From contig NZ_CP109073.1 in NCBI RefSeq assembly GCF_035917415.1, positions 2,746,001 to 2,810,000 on the forward strand: DNA of 64,000 nt, written 5' to 3'. Positions 19,830-27,974 of the stretch are shown piece after piece (position 1 is the stretch's first letter; every line of letters begins with the position of its first letter). The stretch is from Streptomyces sp. NBC_01803 (GTDB lineage: Bacteria > Actinomycetota > Actinomycetes > Streptomycetales > Streptomycetaceae). The notes under the pieces are model-generated. The model saw only the letters and a program-made list of their open reading frames with translations. It was not told where the DNA came from and ran no database searches. The translations under genes were made by a program, and so were the position numbers.

Positions 19830-20018
19830 GTGCATGAGCAGGGTGAAGCCGAGCCGCCGCCGCCCGCCTCCACGAGGGCCGAGCACCAAGTCACTCTCAC
19901 CGAGCGCGGGCCCTTCATCGCCCCGCGATGTATCTGCGGCTGGTACGGCCCGGCCCGCCGCTCCCGCCCGCTCGCGCGGACCGAGGCGGCGGCGCACCTG
20001 GCCGGCACCGTCGCGTAG
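19830..20018 (+). CDS. Small conserved hypothetical protein
   Basis: A 62-residue protein from GTG at 19830 with a Pro-rich start and the core TLTERGPFIAPRCICGWYGP followed by a basic, Ala-rich helix. Two closely spaced cysteines (CIC) might bind a metal. The pattern looks like a small conserved streptomycete protein, but I do not recognise a named family. The nearest upstream gene is divergent. The ribosome-binding site is weak (GGTGGTGGG). Confidence 0.55.
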   Translation: MHEQGEAEPPPPASTRAEHQVTLTERGPFIAPRCICGWYGPARRSRPLARTEAAAHLAGTVA

Positions 20019-20055
20019 CCGCCGGGCCGCCGGTCCCCGGGTCGGACACGGCGGG

Positions 20056-20242
20056 GGTCCGTCGTCAAAGGGGGCGTCAGGCCGCCCCCGGCGTCTGGCG
20101 TGCGATCGCAAGGCGCCGGATCGTCCTCGGACGCCTGGGGGTCCCCCGGACGGGGTCTGGGGGAGTACGTGGGCGATTCGGCGACGCGGACGAGCGTGCG
20201 TGCCAGGCGTCGGGGGCAGGGCGGCCTCGTCGACGACGGGCC
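20056..20242. repeat. Dispersed 187-bp repeat, copy 1
   Basis: Begins GGTCCGTCGTC and ends GACGACGGGCC, imperfect (10/11) terminal inverted repeats. It is largely identical to 27722-27909, including a 31-bp identical block around the core GTGGGCGATTCGGCGACGC. Single-base indels between the copies break every reading frame, so it is not protein coding. Its end (CCCTAG) supplies the stop codon of the adjacent PAP2 phosphatase gene. Confidence 0.8.
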
Positions 20243-20926
20243 CTAGGCGGCGAGCCCGCGCTCGGGCGTCTGCTGTCCCCGCGGCGTCGACGGACACCCG
20301 TCGGCGGCCGGTCGGCGCGCGATCCAGCCCAGGCCCCGGGTCCTGGCGCAGAGCGCGACCAGCGGCGTCAGCGCCGCCATGGCGAGGGGCGCGAGCAGCA
20401 GCGCGACGGCGGCGCCGAGGGCGAAGCCGCCGATGACGTCGGTGGGGTAGTGCACGCCGAGCATGACGCGAACGAAGCCCTGGAGCACCGCCAGCCCGAA
20501 GACGGCGAGGCCGAGAGCGCGGTGCACGAGGAAGAGCGCCACCGCGATCGCCATGGCGGCACCGGCGTGGTCGCTGACGAACGAGTGCCCGTCGTTGCCC
20601 TCGACCAGGACGTGCAGGTCCGGATAGGTGTCGACCGGCCGGGGCCGGGCGACGAAGCCGCGGATGGGCACGTTGACGAGATGGGCGATCCCGGCGGCGA
20701 GCCCCGCCCAGAGCACCCCGGCCACGGCCTGCGCGGCGTCGGGCCGACGGCGCAGCAGCGCCCAGGCGGTGATCAGGAGCAGCGCCAGCGCGGCCGGGAT
20801 GCCGCGCTGGCCGACGAAGACCAGGACGCTCTCGGCGCCGCCGGGGAGCCGCTCGGCGAGGCCGTTGAGATCGTAGAGGACGTCCAGCTCGACGTCCGGA
20901 TTATCGAGTTGATCGAGTCCAGCCAT
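20243..20926 (-). CDS. PAP2-family membrane phosphatase
   Basis: The 227-residue membrane protein has the three phosphatase motifs of the PAP2/BcrC family: RGFVARPRP (about 89-97), GHSFVSDHAGA (about 113-123) and VRVMLGVHYPTDVIGG (about 152-167). It is likely to dephosphorylate a lipid diphosphate such as undecaprenyl diphosphate at the outer membrane face, by family knowledge. The ATG at 20926 is chosen; upstream codons are not hydrophobic. The stop codon TAG is formed by the end of the 187-bp repeat, so the C-terminus may have been altered by it. Confidence 0.85.
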   Translation of the reverse strand: MAGLDQLDNPDVELDVLYDLNGLAERLPGGAESVLVFVGQRGIPAALALLLITAWALLRRRPDAAQAVAGVLWAGLAAGIAHLVNVPIRGFVARPRPVDTYPDLHVLVEGNDGHSFVSDHAGAAMAIAVALFLVHRALGLAVFGLAVLQGFVRVMLGVHYPTDVIGGFALGAAVALLLAPLAMAALTPLVALCARTRGLGWIARRPAADGCPSTPRGQQTPERGLAA

Positions 20927-21120
20927 GTGCCGTCGCGGGCCCTTCAGGCGTGGGGGTCCCCACCGGGGCAGGCGGGGAAGAGGAGCCCCTGTTCCGGTAC
21001 AGGTAACGTCAACTATTTCCCCGTGTGCGCCGATGTCCATCGAAAGGCGGCGTCGGTGTTATCGAACAGCAACGCTGGGCGGCAGGTGAACACGGAAGCT
21101 TTGGCCAAGGCTTTACGGGA

Positions 21121-22098
21121 TCACGCCGTCGGCCGGGTGGCTCCGAAGTAGTCGGGCGAGTCGATCGGGTCGAACCGGATGACGGCACCGGTGTACGGCG
21201 CGTTGATCATGTACCCGCCGCCGACATAGAGGCCGACGTGGTGGATGCTGCGCGGATCGTTCAGGTCGTAGGCGAAGAAGACCAGATCCCCCGGCAGCAG
21301 CTCGTCCCGGTCCGGGTGCGGCCCGGCGTTCCACTGATCGTTGGCGACGCGCGGGAGCTCGATGTCGACCGAGTCGTAGGCGGCCTTGGTCAGTCCGGAG
21401 CAGTCGAACCGCCCGCCCTCCTCGGGCGTGCCGTCACCGCCCCACAGATACGGCGTCCCCAGCTTCTCCTGCGCGAAGTGCACGGCCCCGGCGGCCTGCT
21501 CCAGCGGGGGCAGCCGCTGCTCGGCGGGGACGGCGGCGAAGCTGGTCTCCGCCTCGCGGATGATGCGGACGTAGTTCTGCGTCTCGGTGTAGGGCGGCAC
21601 GCCGCCGTACTGGATCACCGCGTAGGGGCCCGCGTTGTAGGCCGCCAGCATGTTGTCCACCGGGTCCCCGGGGACGTCCTCGACGTACCCGGCGAGCGCG
21701 CAGTCGTAGACGGCGGCGGAGGGGATGGCGTCCTCCGGGTCCCAGACGTTGGCCTCGCCGTCGCCGTTGGCGTCGATGCCGTGGGTCGCCCAGGTGCTGG
21801 GGATGAACTGGGCTATGCCCTGGGCGTTGGCACCGCTCGTCTGGTCGACGAGGAAGCCGCTCTCCTGGTTGAGCTGGGCGGCCAGCAGCGCCGGGCTGAG
21901 GGTGTCGCAGTAGGCGCCCCACCGCTGCACCAGGGCCACGTACTCCTCCGGCACGGTGTTGCTCGCCAGTTGGCCGCCGCCGCGCCCGTCGCCGCCGACC
22001 AGGCCGACGCCGGCGCTGTAGACGCCGACGACCAGCAGGGCCATGAAGCCGGCCAGCCCGCCGAAGCCGAGGCCGACCACCAGAAGGACCTTCTTCAT
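21121..22098 (-). CDS. Bifunctional lysozyme-like transglycosylase and NlpC/P60 endopeptidase
   Basis: A 325-residue cell-wall hydrolase with one N-terminal membrane helix (about 4-30). It has an SLT-type domain (Glu79 in NQESGF, then GIAQFIPSTW at about 94-103) and an NlpC/P60 domain with Cys233 in FDCSGL and His287 in HHVGLYV. The first would cut glycan strands and the second the stem peptide. It lies 4 nt downstream of a transmembrane Ser/Thr kinase gene, implying co-expression and perhaps control. Similar two-domain enzymes serve as local peptidoglycan openers for secretion or conjugation machines. Confidence 0.93.
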   Translation of the reverse strand: MKKVLLVVGLGFGGLAGFMALLVVGVYSAGVGLVGGDGRGGGQLASNTVPEEYVALVQRWGAYCDTLSPALLAAQLNQESGFLVDQTSGANAQGIAQFIPSTWATHGIDANGDGEANVWDPEDAIPSAAVYDCALAGYVEDVPGDPVDNMLAAYNAGPYAVIQYGGVPPYTETQNYVRIIREAETSFAAVPAEQRLPPLEQAAGAVHFAQEKLGTPYLWGGDGTPEEGGRFDCSGLTKAAYDSVDIELPRVANDQWNAGPHPDRDELLPGDLVFFAYDLNDPRSIHHVGLYVGGGYMINAPYTGAVIRFDPIDSPDYFGATRPTA

Positions 22099-22102
22099 GC
22101 GC

Positions 22103-23707
22103 TCACCCTCCCCCGGGCACGGTGAAACCGTCGCAGCCGATGCTCGCCGCGTCGTCCGGCGCGCGGACGTGATAGAGGATCACGGTCCAGTCGCCCGCCA
22201 TGTCCCGCAGGGGGACGGCGCCGGGGAAGTCGTCGGGATACGTGACGTATCGCCACTCCACGGGATCCCCTTCGAACAAGTCGTAGCTCTCGCTGGAGAA
22301 GACCAGATCCTGCCCCGAGGAGCCCGTGGTGTCGGACGTCCGGGGGCGGCGCACCGCCGCGGCGACATGATACGGAGCCTCCCCTTGGCCGAGATCCGCC
22401 TTCAGCCGCCAGCCGATCCGCACCGTGTCGCCGGCCGCTTCCCTCGTGTGACTCCACTGGAACTGGTCAAGACTCTCCTCGGCCGCCTGCAGGCAGTATC
22501 CCGCGTTGGAGTCCCAGATATTCGCGGTGCTGAAGTCGGCGTTCAGGCGCGGAGGTTCGCCGGACTGGAGGTCCGGGGCCCCGTCGTCCTCCCCGGTCCC
22601 GCCGTCGTCCTCCGGCGGCGCCGGCTCGACGCCGATCAGATCCGTCGTCTCCAGGGCTCCCGGGTCCTCCGCCGTCCCGTCGTCGCCCCCGCCCTCCGGG
22701 AGGAGGATCAACGTCGTCGCCGTCGCGATCGCCGCGACGGCCAGGGCCGTCGCCAGCACGCCCCGGCCCCGGCCCCGGCGGGCCGGGAAGGGCGAGCCAT
22801 GGCCCGGGGGGACCAGGCCGGCCGTCGTGGCGGCCCGCAGATCGGCCGGGGGCGGCTCGGCGCCCGCGGTCAGCGCGCGGTACGCCGGAACGTCCGCGAG
22901 CGCCCAGTCGACACCGCAGCGCCGGATCACCTCCCGCGGCGACGGCCGCCGCGCGGGGTCGCGCGCCACGCACGCGCGGATCAGCGCCGCCAGCCCCGGG
23001 TGCACGCCGTCCACGTCGATCTCGCCGTGCACCACCCGGTAGCTGACGGCGGGCCACTCGCCGTCGCCGTACGGCTGTCTGCCGGTGGCCGCCGCGGCCA
23101 GCGTCGCGCCCAGCGCGAACACGTCGGCCGCCGGCCCCGCCGCCGAGCCCGTCAGCACCTCGGGCGCGGCGTAGCCGGGCGTGCCGGGCGCCTGTCCGGT
23201 CCGGGTGAGCCGCGTGAGGTCGGCCGCCCGCGCTATGCCGAAGTCGATCAGCCGGGGCCCGGCGGGCGACAGGATCACGTTGTGCGGCTTCACGTCCCGG
23301 TGCACGACGCCCTGGTCGTGCACCACCGCCAGCGCCTCGGCCAGCGCGGCGAACAGCCCGGTGCACAGCTCGGGCGCCAGCGGGGCCTCCCTCGTGGCCC
23401 GCAGCAGCGTCGGCCCCGGCACGAACTCGGTGGCCAGCCAGTACGGCGGCGCGTCGAGCGCGGCGCCGATCAGATCGGCCGTATAGGCGCCGCGCACCGC
23501 CCGCACGGTCGCCACCTCGCGCCGGAACCGGGCCAGCGCGTCCGGGTCGTCGGCGATGTCCTCCCGGATCACCTTGACCGCCACCAGGATCCCGCCCGGC
23601 GACCGTCCCAGATACACCCGCCCCATGCCGCCGGCGCCGAGCCGGGCCAACAGCGTGAACTCCCCGATCGCGGCGGGGTCCTGGCTACGCAACGGCTCCA
23701 CGCGCAC
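22103..23707 (-). CDS. Transmembrane Ser/Thr protein kinase
   Basis: A 534-residue PknB-type kinase: Gly loop GAGGMG (about 24-29), Lys45 (VAVKVI), catalytic loop HRDVKPHN (Asp138) and DFG (155-157), with activation-loop threonines. A proline-rich juxtamembrane part, one transmembrane helix (VLATALAVAAIATATTLILL, about 325) and a unique extracellular domain of about 180 residues follow, with no PASTA repeats. The GTG at 23707 starts just before the kinase fold. No good ribosome-binding site is seen. The lysozyme/NlpC gene follows after 4 nt. The external domain is the likely sensor; its ligand is unknown. Confidence 0.9.
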   Translation of the reverse strand: MRVEPLRSQDPAAIGEFTLLARLGAGGMGRVYLGRSPGGILVAVKVIREDIADDPDALARFRREVATVRAVRGAYTADLIGAALDAPPYWLATEFVPGPTLLRATREAPLAPELCTGLFAALAEALAVVHDQGVVHRDVKPHNVILSPAGPRLIDFGIARAADLTRLTRTGQAPGTPGYAAPEVLTGSAAGPAADVFALGATLAAAATGRQPYGDGEWPAVSYRVVHGEIDVDGVHPGLAALIRACVARDPARRPSPREVIRRCGVDWALADVPAYRALTAGAEPPPADLRAATTAGLVPPGHGSPFPARRGRGRGVLATALAVAAIATATTLILLPEGGGDDGTAEDPGALETTDLIGVEPAPPEDDGGTGEDDGAPDLQSGEPPRLNADFSTANIWDSNAGYCLQAAEESLDQFQWSHTREAAGDTVRIGWRLKADLGQGEAPYHVAAAVRRPRTSDTTGSSGQDLVFSSESYDLFEGDPVEWRYVTYPDDFPGAVPLRDMAGDWTVILYHVRAPDDAASIGCDGFTVPGGG

Positions 23708-23803
23708 TACTGTGCCGCATCCGCCGGACCGTCGGCGTGCGCCGGTCCCCGCCCTTCGGTACGGTGGGGCGCCCACCGGAGCCCTGAGTGAAGGGATGAC
23801 TAC

Positions 23804-24118
23804 ATGACGTCACAAGCCGACGTCGACACCGCCACGTTGCGCCGCCTCGCCCGCCACGCCGACACGCTCCACGAGCAACTGAACGCGGTGCTCCCCCGGT
23901 TGCGCGCGGACGCCGATGGCGGTGGCACCGGACGGCACGGCACGGCCGAGCTGGCGTCCGCACACGCCCTGCGGCGGGTGCGGGCGAGCTGGGCGGAGCG
24001 GCTCACCGCCGTGCAGGCCGAATGCGCGCGGCTGCGGGACGGGTTCACGTTCGCCGCCACCGCCTCCGACCGCGCCGATGAGCGGGCCGATGAGCGGGCC
24101 GAGGGCTCTCTCCGGTGA
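23804..24118 (+). CDS. Small helical WXG100-like protein
   Basis: A 104-residue all-alpha protein without signal peptide. A Trp lies at about residue 66 (RASWAERLTAVQ) between two helices, giving the length and hairpin pattern of WXG100/ESX-type partners, though the exact W-x-G is not kept. The C-terminus has ADERADERAE repeats. Its stop overlaps the start of the DUF1023-like gene (GTGA), an arrangement typical of WXG100/DUF1023 pairs. ESX-type export is an inference; no secretion ATPase is present in the window. AAGGGA precedes the ATG. Confidence 0.55.
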   Translation: MTSQADVDTATLRRLARHADTLHEQLNAVLPRLRADADGGGTGRHGTAELASAHALRRVRASWAERLTAVQAECARLRDGFTFAATASDRADERADERAEGSLR

Positions 24119-25782
24119 TCACCGTTCCCCAACTGCGTGACATGCTGCCCCAGTCGTTCGCGGCCGAGGCGGCCCGCTGGGGCGCGACGGCCCAGTGGGC
24201 GGAGGAGGCGTGGCGGTTCGTCGAGGGCCGGATGCTCGCCGCGGACCCGCCGCCGGACGACGAGGCGGCCACCGCCGCCCGTGACCGGCTGCGGCTGCTG
24301 TCCGACAACTGCCGGTACGCGCGGGCCCGGTGCGGGCTGGTCGAGACAGCCCTCACCGGTCTGGCCGAGGAGCTGACCGAGGCGCGGACGAGCCTGCGCG
24401 CGGCGCTGGACGAGGCGGCGGAGCTCGGCTACGAGGTCACGGACGACGGCGGCCTCCGCCATCCCGCTCCGGCCGCCGCCGTCGCCTCCTCCGGCATCGG
24501 CCACCGCGCGACCGCCACGGGCCTGGCCCAGCGCATCGCCGCCGCCCTGCGCCGCGCGGAGGAGACGGACGCCCGTTACGCCCCCGCGCTCGCCGAGCTG
24601 ACGGCCGCCCCGGGCTTCCCCGGCGCCCCCGCCGTCCCAGACGGCCACCCGCCGCGCGCCAACCGCGCCTGGTGGGACGGCCTGTCACCACAGGAGCGCG
24701 ACGCCCTGCTGACCGTCCGCCCCGCCCGGATCGGCGCCCTCGACGGCCTCCCGGCCACGGTGCGGGACCGGGCGAACCGTTCCGTGCTGGAGCTGATCGA
24801 CGCCGAATCCGCGGACTCCGCGCGGTGGCCGGCGGGGATCGCGGTCCTCCGCGCGCGCCTCGACCGGCGCGGCGCGGGGGGCCCGCCGCCGGCGTTCCTG
24901 CTGGCGTTCTCCACGGACGGCCCCGGCCGGGCGGTCATCGCCAACGGCGACCCCGACACGGCGGCCCGCACGGCGGTCGTCGTCCCGGCCCCCGGAGCGG
25001 GCCTGGACACCGTCGCCGAGGAGCTGTCGCACGCGACCGACCTGTGGCGGCACGTCCAGCAACTGACGCCGGGCGAGCGGGTCTCCACGGTCACCTGGCT
25101 CGGCGATCCCCTCGCGCCCGCCGCGCTGCGCGACTTCACGGCCGGTCTGCGGGCCGCGCGCAGAGCCTCCGGGCCCGGCCGCATCACGCTCATCGGCCAG
25201 GGCCACGCCACCGGAAGCCTCGCCCGGCAGGCGTGGCAGGTGGTCGGCGCACCGGGCGAAGTTCCGGACGAGAGCGAGGAGACCGACGCGAACGACGACG
25301 TTCCGGCCGGTGTCGCGCGCCCGGCACCGGCCGTGAAGTCCGTGCCGGCGGCGCGCGCGGAGGCGCGGAGCCTGTCCAGCGAGATCCTGGACGTCATCGC
25401 GGTCCGGGGCACCGTGAGCGAGCCGGGGCCCGGTGTCTCCCTGGACCGCCCCCGCTCCCCCGGCGGCACGGATCCGGAGCGCCACCGGACCTACCGGATG
25501 CGCCACCCCTGGTCCCTCTCCGGAGTGCCGCGCGAGGCGCTGGAAGCGGGCCTTGACCGGCTGCGCCGCGAACTCCCGGAGCGCGGCTGGGAGATCGTCG
25601 AGGACGGCGAGCAGCCCAACGCCCACCGCTCCCCGCGCCTTCTCCTCGCGCACCCCGGCACCGGATACACCGTGGACGCCACCCTGGCGGGCGGGCCGGG
25701 CGAAGAGCCGCTGCTCACCCTGAGCTTCGTCTCCGCCGCCTTCCGCACCCCCGAAGGGGAGAGCCCGCGCGGACAGTTCTGA
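24115..25782 (+). CDS. DUF1023-like alpha/beta-hydrolase fold protein lacking the catalytic serine
   Basis: A 555-residue protein. The N-terminal 200 residues are helical and Trp-rich (AARWGATAQWAEEAWRF), like an ESX-substrate head. Residues about 200-380 follow the DUF1023 hydrolase layout. At the nucleophile elbow, where the family has GHSYGS, this protein reads GHATGS (in ITLIGQGHATGSLARQ), so the serine is replaced by alanine. A separate C-terminal domain of about 110 residues (YRMRHPWSLSGVPREALEAG onward) resembles modules on streptomycete secreted proteins. It is coupled to the small helical protein before it. It is probably not an enzyme. Confidence 0.65.
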   Translation: MITVPQLRDMLPQSFAAEAARWGATAQWAEEAWRFVEGRMLAADPPPDDEAATAARDRLRLLSDNCRYARARCGLVETALTGLAEELTEARTSLRAALDEAAELGYEVTDDGGLRHPAPAAAVASSGIGHRATATGLAQRIAAALRRAEETDARYAPALAELTAAPGFPGAPAVPDGHPPRANRAWWDGLSPQERDALLTVRPARIGALDGLPATVRDRANRSVLELIDAESADSARWPAGIAVLRARLDRRGAGGPPPAFLLAFSTDGPGRAVIANGDPDTAARTAVVVPAPGAGLDTVAEELSHATDLWRHVQQLTPGERVSTVTWLGDPLAPAALRDFTAGLRAARRASGPGRITLIGQGHATGSLARQAWQVVGAPGEVPDESEETDANDDVPAGVARPAPAVKSVPAARAEARSLSSEILDVIAVRGTVSEPGPGVSLDRPRSPGGTDPERHRTYRMRHPWSLSGVPREALEAGLDRLRRELPERGWEIVEDGEQPNAHRSPRLLLAHPGTGYTVDATLAGGPGEEPLLTLSFVSAAFRTPEGESPRGQF

Positions 25783-25909
25783 ATATCCCTCCCGCACCAC
25801 CCGTACCACCAACCCCACGTGTGCGGAAACCTCCGCCCAGGCGTTCACACCCCGTCAGTGCGGCGTGGCACAATCCGGATGGTGGGCGGTTTAAGAAGCC
25901 AGTTGGGCG

Positions 25910-26224
25910 GTGAGTTCGGTGGATGATGAACAGCAGGACGACATCAACAACATCATCGGTGGTATTGCCCCTGACTGGGGCCCCTTCGGTGAGGTTGGGG
26001 ACCAGGCACGGACGATGATCCAGGTGATCATGGCCATGGCCATCCTGATCTGCCTCGGCATCGCCATCTGGGGCGCGGCCAAGCAGCGGATCGGGTCGAC
26101 CGCGATGCGGGACTCCTTCAGCGCCGAGCAGGGCAAGGGCCTGATCGTGGCCGGGCTGACGGGCGTGTTCATCATCGGATCGCTCGGCACGCTGTTCACC
26201 ATCATCTACGGCATGTCCATCTAG
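25910..26224 (+). CDS. Small two-helix membrane protein, VirB2/TrbC-like size and shape
   Basis: A 104-residue protein starting GTG at 25910 (an in-frame GTG at 25919 is an alternative). It has a polar acidic N-terminus and two transmembrane helices (MIQVIMAMAILICLGIAIWG, about 36-55; LIVAGLTGVFIIGSLGTLF, about 77-95) joined by a short basic loop. Size and layout resemble pilin-like VirB2/TrbC subunits and similar small proteins of streptomycete transfer loci. No family motif is conclusive. It lies just before a lipoprotein gene. Confidence 0.5.
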   Translation: MSSVDDEQQDDINNIIGGIAPDWGPFGEVGDQARTMIQVIMAMAILICLGIAIWGAAKQRIGSTAMRDSFSAEQGKGLIVAGLTGVFIIGSLGTLFTIIYGMSI

Positions 26225-26254
26225 GGCATGCCCACTTAGGGAAGTCGGCTGCGC

Positions 26255-27364
26255 ATGCGGGGATGGCGCGTCGCACGTCGCGTCGCGACGGTCGTGGCGG
26301 TGGGGGCCCTGGCCGCCGGCTGTGCGGTCGGGCCCGCCGCCCACCGCGCGGACCAGGAGGCGCCCCGGGCGTCCTCGGATCCGTCGGGCGACGGATCCGA
26401 GGACCCCGATCCCGGCCGGGAGTCGGGGGAAACGGGTACGCCGCCCGAGGAGTCGGAGCAGCCGGCACCCGAGCCGGAGCCTGCTCCCGCGCGCGGCTCG
26501 GCCGAGATCGCCGAGACACCGGCCGAGGGACTGGGCGACGGCCTGTGCTGCGTCGCCGAGCTGCCCGACGGCGATCTCCTCGTCGGCTCCCGGGCCACCG
26601 GCGCCGTCTCCCGGGTGAGTCGGGACGACGGGACCACGACCGGCCTCGGCACGGTGCAGGGCGGGTTGCTCGGGCTCGCGGTGCGGCCCGCGCCCGAGGA
26701 CGCCGACGACGTCACCGTCTTCGCCTACGTCACACAGTCCGCCGGCAGCCGTGTCGTCGCCCACCGGTACTACCCGGGCCGCGCCGACGGCCAGCAGTGG
26801 GGCAGCGCGGGCGGCACCCTGCTCCCGGACCTGCCGCTGGCCGAGGCCCGCAACGGCGGCGCGCTCGCCTTCGGCCCGGACGGCATGCTGTATGTCGGCA
26901 CGGGCGACGCCGGGCAGCCGGGGCTGGCCACGGACGGCGAGTCCCAGGCGGGCAAGGTGCTGCGGATGGAGCCGGACGGCGGCATCCCCGACGACAACCC
27001 GACCGCCGGCTCCTATGTCTACTCCTCGGGCCACGCCGACGTGCGCGGCCTTGCCTGGGACGGCGACCGCCTGTGGGCGCTGGACGCGGGCGCGGTCCAG
27101 TCCATCGTGCCAGGCGGCGAGCCCCGCACCGTCTGGGAGCCGGCGGACGGGACGCCGACCGCGCTGGCCGCCGCGGCCGGCTCGTTGTGGGTGCCGGACG
27201 ACGCCGACCGCCTCTGGCGCCTCCCGCTGGACGGCACGTCCCTCGTCGCCGAGCCGCAGCCGTTGCTCGAAGGCGAGCTGACCGGCGCGGACGGGATCGC
27301 CCCGGCCGGCGCCGGCCTGTGGGCCCTGGCGGGCGGCGCCCTGCACCGCCTCGACGTCTCCTGA
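26255..27364 (+). CDS. PQQ-dependent sugar dehydrogenase-like lipoprotein
   Basis: A 369-residue lipoprotein (LAAGC, Cys23). After a Pro/Glu-rich linker it has the beta-propeller of glucose/sorbosone dehydrogenases: LGLAVRPAPEDADD, LAFGPDGMLYVGTGDAG, and GKVLRMEPDGGIPDDNP. The family oxidises aldose sugars with PQQ, but the conserved histidine and arginine set looks incomplete, so activity is uncertain. It follows the small two-helix protein by 30 nt and may be co-transcribed. No gene follows for 610 nt. Confidence 0.85.
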   Translation: MRGWRVARRVATVVAVGALAAGCAVGPAAHRADQEAPRASSDPSGDGSEDPDPGRESGETGTPPEESEQPAPEPEPAPARGSAEIAETPAEGLGDGLCCVAELPDGDLLVGSRATGAVSRVSRDDGTTTGLGTVQGGLLGLAVRPAPEDADDVTVFAYVTQSAGSRVVAHRYYPGRADGQQWGSAGGTLLPDLPLAEARNGGALAFGPDGMLYVGTGDAGQPGLATDGESQAGKVLRMEPDGGIPDDNPTAGSYVYSSGHADVRGLAWDGDRLWALDAGAVQSIVPGGEPRTVWEPADGTPTALAAAAGSLWVPDDADRLWRLPLDGTSLVAEPQPLLEGELTGADGIAPAGAGLWALAGGALHRLDVS

Positions 27365-27565
27365 TCCCGCGAAGTTCCCGGCCCCCCGGACGCCGCTTGC
27401 GCCGCCTCAAGCGTGTCGCGGAACCGCCGGATGGCTCGTCGATCCCCTTCCGGGACGCCTTCGAGAGCAGGTCGACAGCCACACCACATCGGCGCATAAG
27501 GGGCCGGGCATCGCCTTCGATCACGGCCGGAATGGTCCCTCTCCCGGCTTCCGCGACGCGCCTGA

Positions 27566-27719
27566 AGGGCTGTCCCGCAATCCAGCGGCGCCGCCCTCTG
27601 GCACCGCCGCGGAGGACAGTGTGTACCGATGTACGCCGATTCGGCCAGCGGGCGCAGAAGCCTCATGCAGCCTCAAGTCGGACCCATGCGGCGCGGTTCC
27701 ACCCTTGCGGGACAGCCCT
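27566..27719. mobile_element. MITE-like element with perfect 15-bp terminal inverted repeats
   Basis: AGGGCTGTCCCGCAA (27566-27580) recurs exactly inverted as TTGCGGGACAGCCCT (27705-27719). The 154-bp interval has no convincing ORF. GGGCTGTCCCGCAA-type ends are seen on IS5-group insertion sequences, so this looks like a non-autonomous derivative. It lies 2 bp from the second copy of the 187/188-bp repeat. Confidence 0.65.
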
Positions 27720-27721
27720 GA

Positions 27722-27909
27722 GGTCCGTCTCCAAAAGGGGGCGTCCGGCCCGCCCACGGGGTCTGGTGCGTGCGAGCGCGAGGCGCCGGATCGTCCTGGA
27801 CGCATGACTCCCCCCGGCCGGAGTCGGGGGGAGTACGTGGGCGATTCGGCGACGCGGCGAGCGTGCGTGCCAGGCATCGGGGGCAGGGCGGCCTCTTCGA
27901 CGACGGGCC
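27722..27909. repeat. Dispersed 188-bp repeat, copy 2
   Basis: Second copy of the element at 20056-20242, in the same orientation, starting GGTCCGTCTCC and ending GACGACGGGCC. Large identical blocks include the GTACGTGGGCGATTCGGCG core, GAGCGTGCGTGCCAGGC and TCGACGACGGGCCCTAG (the last with one change). It ends 66 bp before the DUF397 start codon. The rest of 27365-27565 shows no gene or recognisable signal. Confidence 0.8.
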
Positions 27910-27974
27910 CTAGTAGCGTGTGAGGTGTCGGAGCGGGAGTGAGAGGCACGTCACACGAGGACGGAGGACGGGGC

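Noticed and set aside
20056..20242. A protein-like minus-strand frame in the repeat (GPVVDEAALPPTPGTHAR)
   Set aside because: The same peptide segment appears in the second copy, but single-base indels shift the frame between copies, so it reflects DNA similarity, not coding selection.
20927..21120. Cyclic-di-AMP riboswitch upstream of the wall hydrolase
   Set aside because: The hydrolase is transcribed from the kinase side and no riboswitch core was found in its upstream sequence or in this gap.
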